Positions 8,901 through 18,081 are shown, numbered from the stretch's first letter. The stretch: 64,000 bases of DNA from Mesorhizobium sp. Pch-S (GCF_004136315.1 NZ_CP029562.1:930001-994000); one strand, 5' to 3'. Notes: generated from the sequence alone by a model not told the origin. Program-made: numbers and translations.

Positions 8901-10466
8901 ATGTCCGCGGGTACCCGCCCACCTACTTCTGCGGCGGACGCCGGTATCAGCCCTTACGAGCGCATCGAAAATGCGCGGCGCGCCAGCGCGGCAAAGCTCC
9001 AGCAAGGTACCTCGAGCGCGGCTCGCGCGCTTACGAATCCCCCGCCGCATGCGCCACAGCCGCAGGCAGCCGTGCCGGTCGCCACGGTGACGCTGGACAA
9101 GATCGGGACTTTCCTCGAGCTCGATTTCCGCCGCCTGTTCGTCTGGCTGCGCTCCGGTCTTCTGCTGGCATTCCTGCTGGCTATCGTCGGCGCGATCGTC
9201 GGCGGCGCCTATTCGATGCTGGGCAAGCAGCTGTATACGGTGACCACGGATATCCTGATCAATCCCGCCAATCTGCAGGTCATCCAGAACGACCTCTACC
9301 CTCAATCGGGCCAGGTCGATGGCCAGATCCTGACCACGCGCAGCAAGCAGCGTATCCTGACCTCGGGAAGCGTGCTTTCCGGCGTGGTCGACGAGCTTGA
9401 ACTCTACAACGATCCCGAATTCTTCGACGCCAGCCGAAGCGCCGGCAAAGCCGACGCTCCCAAAGCCGACCCGAAACTCGCCGCGCAGAAAAGCCTGGCG
9501 CTGAAGGTCAAGACGAGCGGGGACGAAAGGTCGTTCGTGACGACGCTCACCGTGTCGGCGCAAACTCCGGAAAAAGCCGTCAAGATTTCACAATCCATCG
9601 TCAAGCACTTCCAGGAAGAACTGGCAAGCGCCGAGGCTTCCGGCGCCAGTCGCGCCGCCGCCGCCCTCGATACGCGCCTGGGCCAGCTCAAAAGCGACGT
9701 GCAGGCCGCCGAAGAGAAAGTCGAGGCCTACCGCCGCAGCCACAGCCTGTCCTCCAGCAACGGTCAGCTCGTCAGCTCCCAGACGATGACACAGCTCAAC
9801 AGCCAGATCGGCGAGGAACAGTCGCGCGTCGTCGCCGCGCAGGCGAACTATGACGCCCTGGTCGCCTCGGGTATCAATGGAACCCCATCCGCCCCCGAAA
9901 CGTCGGAGGCCCTTGCCGCCTTGCGTGACAGGGCAAACGGTTTGCGGCAGCAGATCGATTCGCAGGCCATGACATTCGGGCCCCGCCACCCGACGATCGT
10001 CCGTCTCAAGACGGAACTGGAGACCGTGGGCACGCAGCTGCGAGCCGAATACGCGCGGACCGTCGACCAGGCCAAGGTCAACCTGAACAGGACGAAGGCC
10101 TCGCTGGCTTCGCTCAACGCCAAGATGAACGACCTGCAGGGCCGGGTCTTCGCCGACAACGAGTCGGAGGTCGCCCTGCGCGAACTTCTGCGCGATGCGG
10201 CATCGAAGACGGCGATCTATGAGAGCTTCCTGTCGCGCGCACGGCAGATCACCGAGCGCGGACAGATCGACACCACCAACGTCCAGGTGATTTCCACCGC
10301 AGTGCCCCCGAACAAGCGCTCGTGGCCACCCAGCACGACGATCCTGGTCGGTGCGGGAGCGGTCGGCGGCTTTGGCCTTGGCATGTTACTTGCCATTGCC
10401 TGGGGCATCCTTCGCGACATGCGCCGTCCGCCCAGCCGCCGGGAACCCAGCATCGCCGGCGCCTGA
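8901..10466 (+). CDS. Wzz/GumC-type polysaccharide co-polymerase without kinase domain
   Basis: 521-residue inner-membrane protein controlling chain length and export of exopolysaccharide. A ~75-residue proline- and alanine-rich cytosolic leader precedes the first membrane helix (SGLLLAFLLAIVGAIVGGAY, about residues 85-105). Next comes the Wzz periplasmic domain (YTVTTDILINPANLQVIQND) and a long coiled coil (about 235-440, with LDTRLGQLKSDVQAAEEKVEA). The conserved segment RDAASKTAIYESFLSRARQI precedes PPNKRSWPPSTTILVGAGAVGG, which enters the second helix. The protein ends soon after, so the BY-kinase domain of ExoP/Wzc is absent. The next gene follows 2 bases after the stop, indicating an operon. 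Confidence 0.85.
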   Translation: MSAGTRPPTSAADAGISPYERIENARRASAAKLQQGTSSAARALTNPPPHAPQPQAAVPVATVTLDKIGTFLELDFRRLFVWLRSGLLLAFLLAIVGAIVGGAYSMLGKQLYTVTTDILINPANLQVIQNDLYPQSGQVDGQILTTRSKQRILTSGSVLSGVVDELELYNDPEFFDASRSAGKADAPKADPKLAAQKSLALKVKTSGDERSFVTTLTVSAQTPEKAVKISQSIVKHFQEELASAEASGASRAAAALDTRLGQLKSDVQAAEEKVEAYRRSHSLSSSNGQLVSSQTMTQLNSQIGEEQSRVVAAQANYDALVASGINGTPSAPETSEALAALRDRANGLRQQIDSQAMTFGPRHPTIVRLKTELETVGTQLRAEYARTVDQAKVNLNRTKASLASLNAKMNDLQGRVFADNESEVALRELLRDAASKTAIYESFLSRARQITERGQIDTTNVQVISTAVPPNKRSWPPSTTILVGAGAVGGFGLGMLLAIAWGILRDMRRPPSRREPSIAGA

Positions 10467-10468
10467 AC

Positions 10469-11575
10469 ATGGCAAAGCGCATCGTTTTCCACATTGCCAG
10501 CCTGAGGGGCGGCGGCGCCGAGCGCGTCTTCGTCCTCATGGCCAATGAGCTGGCATCCCGTGGCCACGACGTCACGCTGTTCACCTGGAATGCCGAAGGG
10601 CCCAACGCTGCCTTGCGCTCGCCTGCCGTGAAGCTGATCAATCTCAGCTTCGCCATTCACGGCGAAGGCTACAGCAAGGCCGACACGCTGAAAGGCGTGG
10701 TGCAGGGAGCGCGCGTGCTGAGGCGGCTAGCTCCTGACGCGGTCTTCAGCGCTCCCGAATTCGCCAATCTGCTGATGGCGGTGGCACTGTTGCTGGCACC
10801 AAGCCGGGCCAAATTCTTTCCAAGCTTTCATGCCGCAGCTTCACACACGTCCAACAGGATCGGTGCCAGACTGGCGGGCTATCTCTCGTCGCTGGTGGCG
10901 GCACGCGCCACCAGCGCCATCGCTGTCTCCGAAGGCGTCGGTGGCGACCTGGTGGCAAATGGCTTTTCCAGATCCAAGGTCACCGTCATCAACAACCCGC
11001 TGCCATCGCCGGCCCCACTCCGGGAGCACAACTACCCCTGGCAAGCAGAACTGAAGGCCATGGGTGACGGCCCGGTCATCATCACGGCCGGACGTCTTGT
11101 TCCCGTCAAGGACCATCGGACCTTGCTGCAAGCCTTCGCAAGGCTGCGCGCCAGCCGGGATGCCCGTCTCGTCATCTTCGGCGAAGGTCCGCTGGACGCT
11201 GAACTGCGTGCCTATGCCGGGGAAATCGGTATCGCGCAGGATGTGCTGTTTGCCGGCTACGTCGACGATCCCGCAGCCTGCTATGCGGTTGCCGACCTGT
11301 TCGCGCTGTCGTCGACAAGCGAGGGCTTCGGCAATGTCCTGGTCGAAGCCATGGCTGCCGGTGTCCCGGTTGTCTCCACCGATGCGCCACACGGCCCGCG
11401 CGAAATCCTTGGCGACGGCCGTTTCGGCAGCCTGGTGCCGGTTGGCGACGCCAATGCCCTGGCGGAAGCCATGGGCAGGATGCTCGATCGGCCGACCCCC
11501 GCCGCGGCGCTGTCAGCCAGGGCCGCGGATTTCACGATTGAAAAGATCGGCGACCGTTACGAAGCGCTGCTCTAG
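10469..11575 (+). CDS. GT4-family glycosyltransferase
   Basis: 368-residue GT-B glycosyltransferase. The N-terminus MAKRIVFHIASLRGGGAERV is the classic GT4 donor-fold start. The second Rossmann domain begins at VIITAGRLVPVKDHRTLLQA, followed by LVIFGEGPLDAELRAYA, VLFAGYVDDPAACYAVADLF and the diagnostic SSTSEGFGNVLVEAMAAG, containing the E-x7-E donor-binding pair. The ATG at 10469 lies two bases after the chain-length gene's stop; earlier in-frame methionines are shadow of that gene. Such proteins often transfer galactosyl, glucosyl or GalNAc residues, but the sugar cannot be assigned. It is the last gene of the cluster on this strand and converges with doeB. Confidence 0.9.
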   Translation: MAKRIVFHIASLRGGGAERVFVLMANELASRGHDVTLFTWNAEGPNAALRSPAVKLINLSFAIHGEGYSKADTLKGVVQGARVLRRLAPDAVFSAPEFANLLMAVALLLAPSRAKFFPSFHAAASHTSNRIGARLAGYLSSLVAARATSAIAVSEGVGGDLVANGFSRSKVTVINNPLPSPAPLREHNYPWQAELKAMGDGPVIITAGRLVPVKDHRTLLQAFARLRASRDARLVIFGEGPLDAELRAYAGEIGIAQDVLFAGYVDDPAACYAVADLFALSSTSEGFGNVLVEAMAAGVPVVSTDAPHGPREILGDGRFGSLVPVGDANALAEAMGRMLDRPTPAAALSARAADFTIEKIGDRYEALL

Positions 11576-11626
11576 ACGGAAGAGAGGTGCGCCCGCTCCC
11601 TAGCAGGCTCTCTCCACTGTATCGGC

Positions 11627-12622
11627 TTACCGCTCCACGACCGCCACCACCGACACACAATCCCCGGCCTTGACCAGGCCCGGGAAATGCCGGGCGGTCA
11701 GCAGGCCGGAAATCCTAGCCCTGATTTCCTGCGGCGCCTGTCCGGTGCGGCCGGTCGAATGAATGCGCGCAACGACAGCACCGGCCTCGATGGGCTCGCC
11801 GAGATCGACCATGGTCTCGATCATGCCGTCCTCCTCGGCAAAGCAGAAGCAGTCGCCGGAAGGCATATCGAGCCAACGTGTCGGCAGCTTCTCGACCGCA
11901 CCGTCGACCATGCCTTCGTGGCGCAGCACATTCAGGATGCCGCGCCTGGCGATGCGCACGGTTTCGGCCCGCGAGGTACCGCCACCACCGAGTTCGGTGG
12001 TGACAAAGACCTTGCCCATCTCCTCGGCAGCACTGTCGTACATGCCGACCGCATCGATCTCGAGCATCTTCATCGAAAAAGGCGCGGAGAACGCCTCGAC
12101 CGCCGCGAAGGCGCGGGCCTCCTGTTTCTTGTCGGGCAGGATATGGGCGGCGCAGAACGGCACGAAATCCAGGGTGCGCCCACCGGAATGGAAATCGAGG
12201 ACGATATCCGCGCGCGGCAGCAGTTCGCGCTGGAAATAGTCGGCGATCTTCTCCGTGACCGTGCCATCGGGACGGCCGGGGAAGCTGCGGTTCATGTTGC
12301 CCTTGTCGATGGGCGATGTGCGCGTGCCGGCGCGGAATGCCGGGTAGTTCATCGCCGGCACGATGATCACCGAGCCGGCGACGGCTTTCGGATCGAGCGT
12401 GCGGGCGAGTTCGTAGAGGGCGAGAGGCCCCTCATATTCATCGCCATGGTTGCCGCCGGTGAGCAGCGCGGTCGGGCCGCTGCCGTTCTTCACCACGCAG
12501 ATCGGGATCATCACCGAACCCCAGGCGGAATCGTCGCGGCTGTAGGGCAGCCGCAGGAAGCCGTGCTGGACGCCGTCGCGGTCGAAATCGACGGTCGCGG
12601 AAATGGGAGAAGACCGCGACAT
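11627..12622 (-). CDS. doeB: N-alpha-acetyl-L-2,4-diaminobutyrate deacetylase
   Basis: Zinc hydrolase of the aspartoacylase/AstE family, 331 residues, cytosolic. In ectoine breakdown it removes acetate from N-alpha-acetyl-diaminobutyrate made by DoeA. The metal-binding block TGGNHGDEYEGPLALYEL appears near residue 55, with NMNRSFPGRPDGTVTEKIA after it and VLDFHSGGRTLDFVPF carrying the third ligand. The start ATG at 12622 begins MSRSSPISATVDFDRDG; longer upstream frames are shadow of doeA. It follows doeA by only 2 bases and ends the ehu-eut-doe operon. In Sinorhizobium the same gene is called eutE. Confidence 0.93.
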   Translation of the reverse strand: MSRSSPISATVDFDRDGVQHGFLRLPYSRDDSAWGSVMIPICVVKNGSGPTALLTGGNHGDEYEGPLALYELARTLDPKAVAGSVIIVPAMNYPAFRAGTRTSPIDKGNMNRSFPGRPDGTVTEKIADYFQRELLPRADIVLDFHSGGRTLDFVPFCAAHILPDKKQEARAFAAVEAFSAPFSMKMLEIDAVGMYDSAAEEMGKVFVTTELGGGGTSRAETVRIARRGILNVLRHEGMVDGAVEKLPTRWLDMPSGDCFCFAEEDGMIETMVDLGEPIEAGAVVARIHSTGRTGQAPQEIRARISGLLTARHFPGLVKAGDCVSVVAVVER

Positions 12623-12624
12623 CG

Positions 12625-13803
12625 TCAGTCCTTCACCACCAGCTTGCGCGGTACGTTGGCCAGGCATTCGACCCCGGTCTCGGTGATCAGGATCGATTCC
12701 GTGATCTCCAGTCCCATCGTCTCCAGCCACAGTCCGGTCATGAAATGGAAGGTCATGCCGGGCTTCAGCTCGGTGCGGTCGCCGGGGCGCAGGCTCATCG
12801 TGCGTTCGCCCCAGTCCGGCGGGTAGGAGATGCCGATCGGATAGCCGGTGCGGTTGTCCTTGACGATGCCGTACTTCTTCAGGACGGCAAAGAAGGCGTT
12901 GGCGATGTCCTCGCAGGTGTTGCCGGGCCTCGCTGCCGCCAGCCCAGCCTCCATGCCTTCCAGCGTCGCCTTCTCGGCGTCCAGGAACGCCTGCGTCGGC
13001 TTGCCGAGGAAGACGGTGCGCGACAGCGGGCAGTGGTAGCGGTGATAACAACCGGCGATCTCGAAGAAAGTGCCCTCGCCCGCCTTCATCGGCTTGTCGT
13101 CCCAGGTCAGGTGTGGCGCGGAGGCATCCTCGCCTGACGGCAGCAACGGCACGATCGCCGGATAATCACCACCGAAGCCGTCTGCGCCACGGATACCGGC
13201 ATCATAGATCTCGGCGACGAGATCGCATTTGCGCATGCCGACTTCCATCTTGTCGACGATGCGCTGATGCATCGCTTCGACGATGCGGGCGGCTTTGCGC
13301 ATGTAGTCGATCTCGGTCGCGCTCTTGACCGCGCGCTGCCAGTTGACCAGCGCGGTGGCGTCGACGAAACGCGCATTGGGCAGGTGCTGCTGCAGCGAGG
13401 CGAAAGCCTTGGCCGAGAACCAGTAATTGTCCATCTCGACACCGATCCGCTTGCCATCCCAGCCGCGCTTTGCAAGCAGACCGGCGAGATAGTCCATCGG
13501 GTGGCGCTCGGTCGACTGCACATAGTGATCGGCATAACCGATGATGTTGTCGTGGTTCAGATAGGCGGTGCGCTTGGCGCCGTTGGCGTCCTGGCCGCGC
13601 CCGTACCAGATCGGCTCACCATGCGGCGGCACGATCACTGCCTGGTGCACGTAGAAGGACCAGCCGTCATAACCCGTCAGCCAGGCCATGTTGGAAGGGT
13701 CCGAGCAGATCAGCACATCGACACCCTTGGCCTCCATGGCCGCGCGTGTCTTTGCGAGGCGTTCCGCATACTCCTCGCGCGAAAACTTCAAATTGGGCTG
13801 CAT
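12625..13803 (-). CDS. doeA: Ectoine hydrolase
   Basis: 392-residue creatinase/prolidase-fold (M24-like) enzyme that opens the ectoine ring to N-acetyl-diaminobutyrate. The N-terminal creatinase domain has MAWLTGYDGWSFYVHQAVIV and ends at RFVDATALVNWQRAVKSATE. The C-terminal pita-bread domain has GFGGDYPAIVPLLPSGEDAS, APHLTWDDKPMKAGEGTFFE and GCYHRYHCPLSRTVFLGKP, matching DoeA/EutD proteins. Length and order agree with the family. It sits between eutC and doeB, 39 bases after eutC's stop-side gap, and is co-transcribed. The same gene is eutD in Sinorhizobium nomenclature. Confidence 0.94.
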   Translation of the reverse strand: MQPNLKFSREEYAERLAKTRAAMEAKGVDVLICSDPSNMAWLTGYDGWSFYVHQAVIVPPHGEPIWYGRGQDANGAKRTAYLNHDNIIGYADHYVQSTERHPMDYLAGLLAKRGWDGKRIGVEMDNYWFSAKAFASLQQHLPNARFVDATALVNWQRAVKSATEIDYMRKAARIVEAMHQRIVDKMEVGMRKCDLVAEIYDAGIRGADGFGGDYPAIVPLLPSGEDASAPHLTWDDKPMKAGEGTFFEIAGCYHRYHCPLSRTVFLGKPTQAFLDAEKATLEGMEAGLAAARPGNTCEDIANAFFAVLKKYGIVKDNRTGYPIGISYPPDWGERTMSLRPGDRTELKPGMTFHFMTGLWLETMGLEITESILITETGVECLANVPRKLVVKD

Positions 13804-13842
13804 TCTTCCAGTTTCCTCGTTTTGGCTCTTGGTGGAGCCGCA

Positions 13843-14835
13843 TCAGCTTTCAAAAATCGTTCCGGCACCCGCCGCCCTCGCCCGATCCCGCGCCAGCGTT
13901 GCTATGGCGGTATCCTGCACGCCCGTGCCGGTGAGATCGGCAAGCGTGATATCGGCCGTGCTGCGCCGGCCATGCTTGCGGCCTGCGATGATCTGGCCGA
14001 GTTCGGTGACCTCGGCATCGGCCGCCATCACTGCCGCATCGATGGCGTGGTGCAGCTCGCCGAGCCGGCGCGTCTGCCGGGCGCTGTCGGCGACGTAGAG
14101 ATCGGCCATGCGGATCACCGCCGGCGCGATCTCGTTCTTGTGCTCGGCGTCGGAGCCCATGGCTGTGATGTGCTGCCCCGCCGAGACGAAGCCGGCATGG
14201 ATCAGCGGTTCGGTCGCCGGCGTCGTGGTGACGATCACGTCCACACCGGCTGCCGCCTCCGCCGCGTCGGACTCGGCGCGCACATCGATGCCCAGCCGCT
14301 CGCGCAGTTCGCCGGCGGCCGTCTCCGCCTTTGCGATATCGCGCGCCCAGATGCGCGCTTGAGTGATCGGCCGCACCAGCTTCAGCGCTTCGAGTTGCAG
14401 TTTCGCCTGCATGCCGGCGCCGAAGATGGCGGCGCACGCGGCGTCCGGGCGAGAAAGGTGTTTTGCCGCCACCGCACCGGCGGCTGCGGTGCGGATATCG
14501 GTGAGATAGCCGTTATCGATCAGGAGCGCTTCGGTGACGCCGGTCGTTGCCGACAGCAGCACCATCAACCCGTTGGTACTCGGCAAGCCGAGCCTCGGGT
14601 TGTCAAAGAAGCCGGGGCTGATCTTGATGGCGAAAGCATCGATGCCAGGCACATAGGCCGTCTTCACGTCGACTTCGCCGCGATGCTCGGGAATGTCGAG
14701 CCTGAGGATCGGCGGCATCGCCACCTTTTCCGTGGCCAGCGCGCGGAAGGCATTTTCCACGCAGGCCACGGCCTCGAGATCGAGCTTCACAAGGCGGCGC
14801 AGGTCTGCTTCGGTGAGGATGGTCATTGGCCTCAT
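13843..14835 (-). CDS. eutC: Ornithine cyclodeaminase-family protein of ectoine utilisation
   Basis: 330-residue ornithine cyclodeaminase/mu-crystallin family protein. The N-terminal part carries the substrate-side segments LDIPEHRGEVDVKTAYVPG and FAIKISPGFFDNPRLGLPS. The NAD-binding fold centres on AAIFGAGMQAKLQLEALKLV, followed by DVIVTTTPATEPLIHAGFV and ITAMGSDAEHKNEIAPAVI. The ATG at 14835 overlaps the eutB stop (ATGA), so it was preferred over the ATG at 14826. EutC's precise reaction is not settled; with EutA and EutB it is associated with hydroxyectoine use. Its position inside the ehu-eut-doe operon supports the name. Confidence 0.9.
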   Translation of the reverse strand: MRPMTILTEADLRRLVKLDLEAVACVENAFRALATEKVAMPPILRLDIPEHRGEVDVKTAYVPGIDAFAIKISPGFFDNPRLGLPSTNGLMVLLSATTGVTEALLIDNGYLTDIRTAAAGAVAAKHLSRPDAACAAIFGAGMQAKLQLEALKLVRPITQARIWARDIAKAETAAGELRERLGIDVRAESDAAEAAAGVDVIVTTTPATEPLIHAGFVSAGQHITAMGSDAEHKNEIAPAVIRMADLYVADSARQTRRLGELHHAIDAAVMAADAEVTELGQIIAGRKHGRRSTADITLADLTGTGVQDTAIATLARDRARAAGAGTIFES

Positions 14836-15812
14836 GCCGCGAGCTCCTCCTTGCCGCACACGATGTCGCGATGCAGGCCCATGTCGATGTTGCGGCCGGA
14901 GAGCACCAGCACGACCGGGCCTCGCGGCCTGACCTTGCCGGCCAGCAGCGCCGCGATACCGACCGCGCCGGCGCCTTCGACGATCTCACGCTCCTGGCTG
15001 TAGGCGTGGGTAATGCCGGCAGCGATTTCCGCCTCGGACAGCAGCACGACATCGTCGAGCAGGTCGCGGCACATCGAAAAGGTCAGCCGGTTGTCGAGAC
15101 CGATGCCGCCGCCGAGCGAGTCCGCCAGGGTCGGCATTTCCTCGACCTGGACCGGCCGGCCGGCATCGAGACTGGCTTTCATCGCCGCGCCGCGCTGCAT
15201 CGAAATGCCGATGACTTTCGCGTGCGGCCTGGTGCCTTTCACCGCCGCGGCAATGCCTGCCGCCAGCCCGCCGCCGGACAGCGGCACCAGCACGGTCTCG
15301 ACGTCGGCAACGGCGCTGGCGATCTCGAGGCCGAGCGTACCTTGCCCGGCGATCACCGCCGGATGGTCGAAGGGCGGCACCATGACCAGCCCTTCCTCCG
15401 CCGCCAGCCGCTCGACCTCGACCTGGGCATCATCCTGGCTGTTGCCGACGATGCGGATCTCGGCGCCGAGGCGGCGGATCTCCTCGACCTTGTTGGCCGG
15501 AACCAGCCTGGACATGCAGATGACGGCGCGCATGCCTTCGAGCCGCGCGGCAAAGCTGAGCGCGCGGCCGTGATTGCCGGTCGAGGCGGCGACGACGCCG
15601 CGTTTCCTGTCTTCGGCGTCGAGCCACGCGATCGCATTGGAAGCGCCACGCAGCTTGAAGCTGCCGGTCGTCTGGCGATGCTCGAGCTTGAGGTACACCG
15701 GGACATCGAGGCGCTCCGACAGGGTGACGGAGGCTGCGACCGGCGTTGCAGCGATCTTGCCCGCGATGCGATCGCGCGCGACCAGGATATGCTGGAAGGT
15801 GACGCTGTCCAT
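14832..15812 (-). CDS. eutB: Threonine dehydratase-like PLP enzyme of hydroxyectoine utilisation
   Basis: 326-residue fold-type II PLP enzyme resembling serine/threonine dehydratase. The cofactor lysine is about Lys53 in TTGSFKLRGASNA. The pyridoxal-phosphate phosphate loop reads VPLSGGGLAAGIAAAVK, and STGNHGRALSFAARLEGM is the substrate-binding block. The ATG at 15812 (MDSVTFQHILVARDRI) was chosen because it follows the eutA stop by 5 bases. A proposed role is dehydration of the hydroxylated diaminobutyrate derivative formed from hydroxyectoine; this comes from the family's cluster context, not from residues seen here. It is coupled to eutC by an ATGA overlap. Confidence 0.9.
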   Translation of the reverse strand: MDSVTFQHILVARDRIAGKIAATPVAASVTLSERLDVPVYLKLEHRQTTGSFKLRGASNAIAWLDAEDRKRGVVAASTGNHGRALSFAARLEGMRAVICMSRLVPANKVEEIRRLGAEIRIVGNSQDDAQVEVERLAAEEGLVMVPPFDHPAVIAGQGTLGLEIASAVADVETVLVPLSGGGLAAGIAAAVKGTRPHAKVIGISMQRGAAMKASLDAGRPVQVEEMPTLADSLGGGIGLDNRLTFSMCRDLLDDVVLLSEAEIAAGITHAYSQEREIVEGAGAVGIAALLAGKVRPRGPVVLVLSGRNIDMGLHRDIVCGKEELAA

Positions 15813-15817
15813 GGCTG

Positions 15818-16591
15818 TCAGCCGCGCGGCAATGGGCAGGTCATGAGCCGGCCCCATTCGGGATGGGCGCTGTCGTCGCCGCAAAGTCTCAGGCAATTCC
15901 AGGCGGTCGCCTGGTTGGAGGTGACGACGGGGCGGCCGATGGCTTCTTCGATCGCCACAGCAGCAAGCGCCGAACGCAACGCAGTACAGGACACGAACAG
16001 TGCATCCGCATCCGGATGCATGGCCTGGCGTGCCAGCTCGACAAGCGTCGAAGGCGCGATGCGGGCCATCTCGCGATCGTCGTCGAAGCCGAGGCAGGTG
16101 AACGACGCTATGTTGAAGCCGTGACGAACGAAATACTCCGCCATCGGCCGGCTGGTCTCGATCGTGTAGGGCGTCAGCACGCTGATGGTTTTGGCGCCCA
16201 GCCCCCTTAAACCCTGCATGGCCGCCATCGGCGGCGTCACCACGGTCACGCCGGGCTTGGCGGTTTGTATCGCAGCCTCGATCTCGAGGTCGCCGATCAC
16301 GACCGAGGCCGAGGTGCAGGAATAGCAGATGGCGTCGAGCTTCTCGTCCGGCAGGATGAGGGCGGCAGCCTCGGTCAGGGCCGGCTGCATCTTGCGCAGG
16401 TTTTCCGGCGTGGTCGGATTGGCGTAGGCGACGCGCGCGACATAGACGCCGATGCGCTCGCTCGCCACCATGCGCCGGTAGTCCGGCTCGGTGGTGTGAT
16501 CGGTTGCCAGGATGATCAGGCCGACACGCCTTTCCAGCGGGCGCGGGTCCAGCGCCGGGCGCTCCGGATGGAGATGGATATCAGGTGCCAT
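15818..16591 (-). CDS. eutA: Asp/Glu racemase-like (maleate isomerase family) protein of ectoine utilisation
   Basis: 257-residue protein of the aspartate/glutamate racemase and arylmalonate decarboxylase superfamily. The two expected cysteine regions are visible: AICYSCTSASVVIGDLEIEA in the first half and DADALFVSCTALRS in the second, with VISVLTPYTIE-like spacing between them (SVLTPYTIETSRPMAEYFV). It starts at ATG 16591 (MAPDIHLHPERPAL), 3 bases after ehuD. Proposed to act on a hydroxyectoine-derived stereocentre together with EutB and EutC. The reaction is inferred from family and operon position. Confidence 0.88.
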   Translation of the reverse strand: MAPDIHLHPERPALDPRPLERRVGLIILATDHTTEPDYRRMVASERIGVYVARVAYANPTTPENLRKMQPALTEAAALILPDEKLDAICYSCTSASVVIGDLEIEAAIQTAKPGVTVVTPPMAAMQGLRGLGAKTISVLTPYTIETSRPMAEYFVRHGFNIASFTCLGFDDDREMARIAPSTLVELARQAMHPDADALFVSCTALRSALAAVAIEEAIGRPVVTSNQATAWNCLRLCGDDSAHPEWGRLMTCPLPRG

Positions 16592-16593
16592 GT

Positions 16594-17253
16594 CTATCTC
16601 TCCACCTTGCCGTAGCGCCGTTCCAGCCACCGCAGCAGCACCACCGAGAACAGGCTGATCACCAGGAAGAAGGCGCCCACCAATGTCATCGGCTCGACAT
16701 AGCGGTAGTAGGTGTTGGCGACGCTCTTGGCCTGGTTCATCAGTTCCAGCACCGTGATGGCCGAAAGCAGCGGCGTCTCCTTGAACATGGCGATGAAATA
16801 GTTGGCCAGTGCAGGGATCATCGGCGGGATCGCCTGCGGCAGGATGATGTGCATCCAGGTCTGGCGGGCGTTGAGATTGCAGGCCTTGGCCGCTTCCCAT
16901 TGCCCGCGCGGCACGTTGTCGATGCCGGCGCGATAGACCTCTGCCGCATAGGTGCCGTAGTGCAGGCCAAGTCCGATGACACCGGCGGTCAGCGGGGGCA
17001 GCAGCAGGCCGAAATCAGGCAGCACGTAGAAGATGAAGTAGAGCTGGACCAGAAGCGGCGTGCCGCGGATGAATTCGGCAAGGAAGCCGACCGTGCGCGA
17101 GACGAGACGGTTCTCCGAACGCCGCAGAAGCGCGATGGCGAGCCCAAGCACGGCCGCCAGTACGGAGCCCAGGATGGTCGCCAGGATGGTGATCTTCACG
17201 CCCTCGAGCAGGGTCGGCATGATCTCGCGGACGAAGGCCCAATCCCATTCCAT
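16594..17253 (-). CDS. ehuD: Ectoine/hydroxyectoine ABC transporter permease EhuD
   Basis: 219-residue polar-amino-acid-type permease with about five membrane helices. It carries the family's EFIRGTPLLVQLYFIFYVLP segment and the EAA loop EAAKACNLNARQTWMHIILP, which contacts the ATPase. It pairs with EhuC to form the membrane channel. The start codon overlaps the ehuC stop by one base (TAATG), showing coupling, and eutA follows 3 bases downstream. The specific name rests on the ehuABCD-eutABC order; sequence alone would only say His/Glu/Gln/Arg-type permease. Confidence 0.92.
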   Translation of the reverse strand: MEWDWAFVREIMPTLLEGVKITILATILGSVLAAVLGLAIALLRRSENRLVSRTVGFLAEFIRGTPLLVQLYFIFYVLPDFGLLLPPLTAGVIGLGLHYGTYAAEVYRAGIDNVPRGQWEAAKACNLNARQTWMHIILPQAIPPMIPALANYFIAMFKETPLLSAITVLELMNQAKSVANTYYRYVEPMTLVGAFFLVISLFSVVLLRWLERRYGKVER

Positions 17254-17912
17254 TACACGCGCACTCCATCGAGACCGCGCGACAGGCGGCGTTCCAGACT
17301 GCGCGTGCCCCAGGAAATCAGCATCGCCAGCACGAAGTAGATGACGAGGATGGTGGCGAAGGGCACCAGTGTGTTGCCGGTCTGGGCGCGCACCACCTGC
17401 GCCTGGAACGTCAGGTCGGCCAGCGAGATCAGCGACACCACCGACGTAGCCTTGAGCAGCTCGATGGCGTTGTTGCCGAATGTCGGCAGCATCACCAGGA
17501 AGGCCTGTGGCAGGATGACATGGCGCATGCCCTGCCAGCGGCTCAGATTGAGCGCCGTGCAGGCTTCATACTGTTCCTTGCCGATCGACTGCACGGCGCC
17601 GCGCACGACTTCGGCGGCGTAGGCGCCGACATTGAGGCCGAGCGCCAGCACGCCGGCCTGCAGCGGCGTCAGTTCGAAGCCCAGCATGGGCAGCACGAAA
17701 TAGGCCCAGAACAGCTGGACGAAGATCGAGGTGCCGCGAAAGAATTCGATATAGACGGTAGCCAGCGCACGCACCGCGAAGAAACGCGACAGCCTGCCAA
17801 GCCCGGCCAGGAACGCCATGATGAGCGCCAGCACCGATCCCATCAGCGTCAGCTTGATGGTGACCAGCGCACCTTGCAAGATCAGGTCAAGATATCCGGA
17901 CCAGTCGATCAT
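17253..17912 (-). CDS. ehuC: Ectoine/hydroxyectoine ABC transporter permease EhuC
   Basis: 219-residue inner-membrane permease of the polar amino acid family, partner of EhuD. Membrane segments begin at GALVTIKLTLMGSVLALIMA. The YIEFFRGTSIFVQLFWAYF block and the EAA loop EACTALNLSRWQGMRHVILP are clear. The start ATG at 17912 (MIDWSGYLDLIL) follows a 169-base gap after ehuB that contains a rhizobial palindromic repeat, so ehuC expression probably depends on read-through past that hairpin. Confidence 0.92.
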   Translation of the reverse strand: MIDWSGYLDLILQGALVTIKLTLMGSVLALIMAFLAGLGRLSRFFAVRALATVYIEFFRGTSIFVQLFWAYFVLPMLGFELTPLQAGVLALGLNVGAYAAEVVRGAVQSIGKEQYEACTALNLSRWQGMRHVILPQAFLVMLPTFGNNAIELLKATSVVSLISLADLTFQAQVVRAQTGNTLVPFATILVIYFVLAMLISWGTRSLERRLSRGLDGVRV

Positions 17913-18016
17913 GGGGTCTTCCGGTTGGTGAAAACGAGCCGTGCTTCCTGCCCCTGGCGGAACGAAGCTGCCGGCCGGCCGGCGAGGAACTGCGCGAACC
18001 TTTCAAGGCTGGCGTT

Positions 18017-18068
18017 GCCCCTCATCCGGCCCTTAGGGCCACCTTCTCCCCGCGAACGGGGAGAAGGA
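18017..18068. repeat. Rhizobial palindromic intergenic repeat between ehuB and ehuC
   Basis: A short mosaic unit seen widely between rhizobial genes. It begins GCCCCTCATCCGG, contains the palindrome GGCCCTTAGGGCC (18028-18040) and ends in a perfect 10-bp hairpin, CCTTCTCCCC at 18042-18051 against GGGGAGAAGG at 18058-18067, with a 6-base loop. It lies just downstream of the ehuB stop, where it may stabilise the binding-protein mRNA or partly terminate transcription before ehuC. The repeat assignment is from recall of similar elements. Confidence 0.75.
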
Positions 18069-18081
18069 AAAGCCGCATCAC

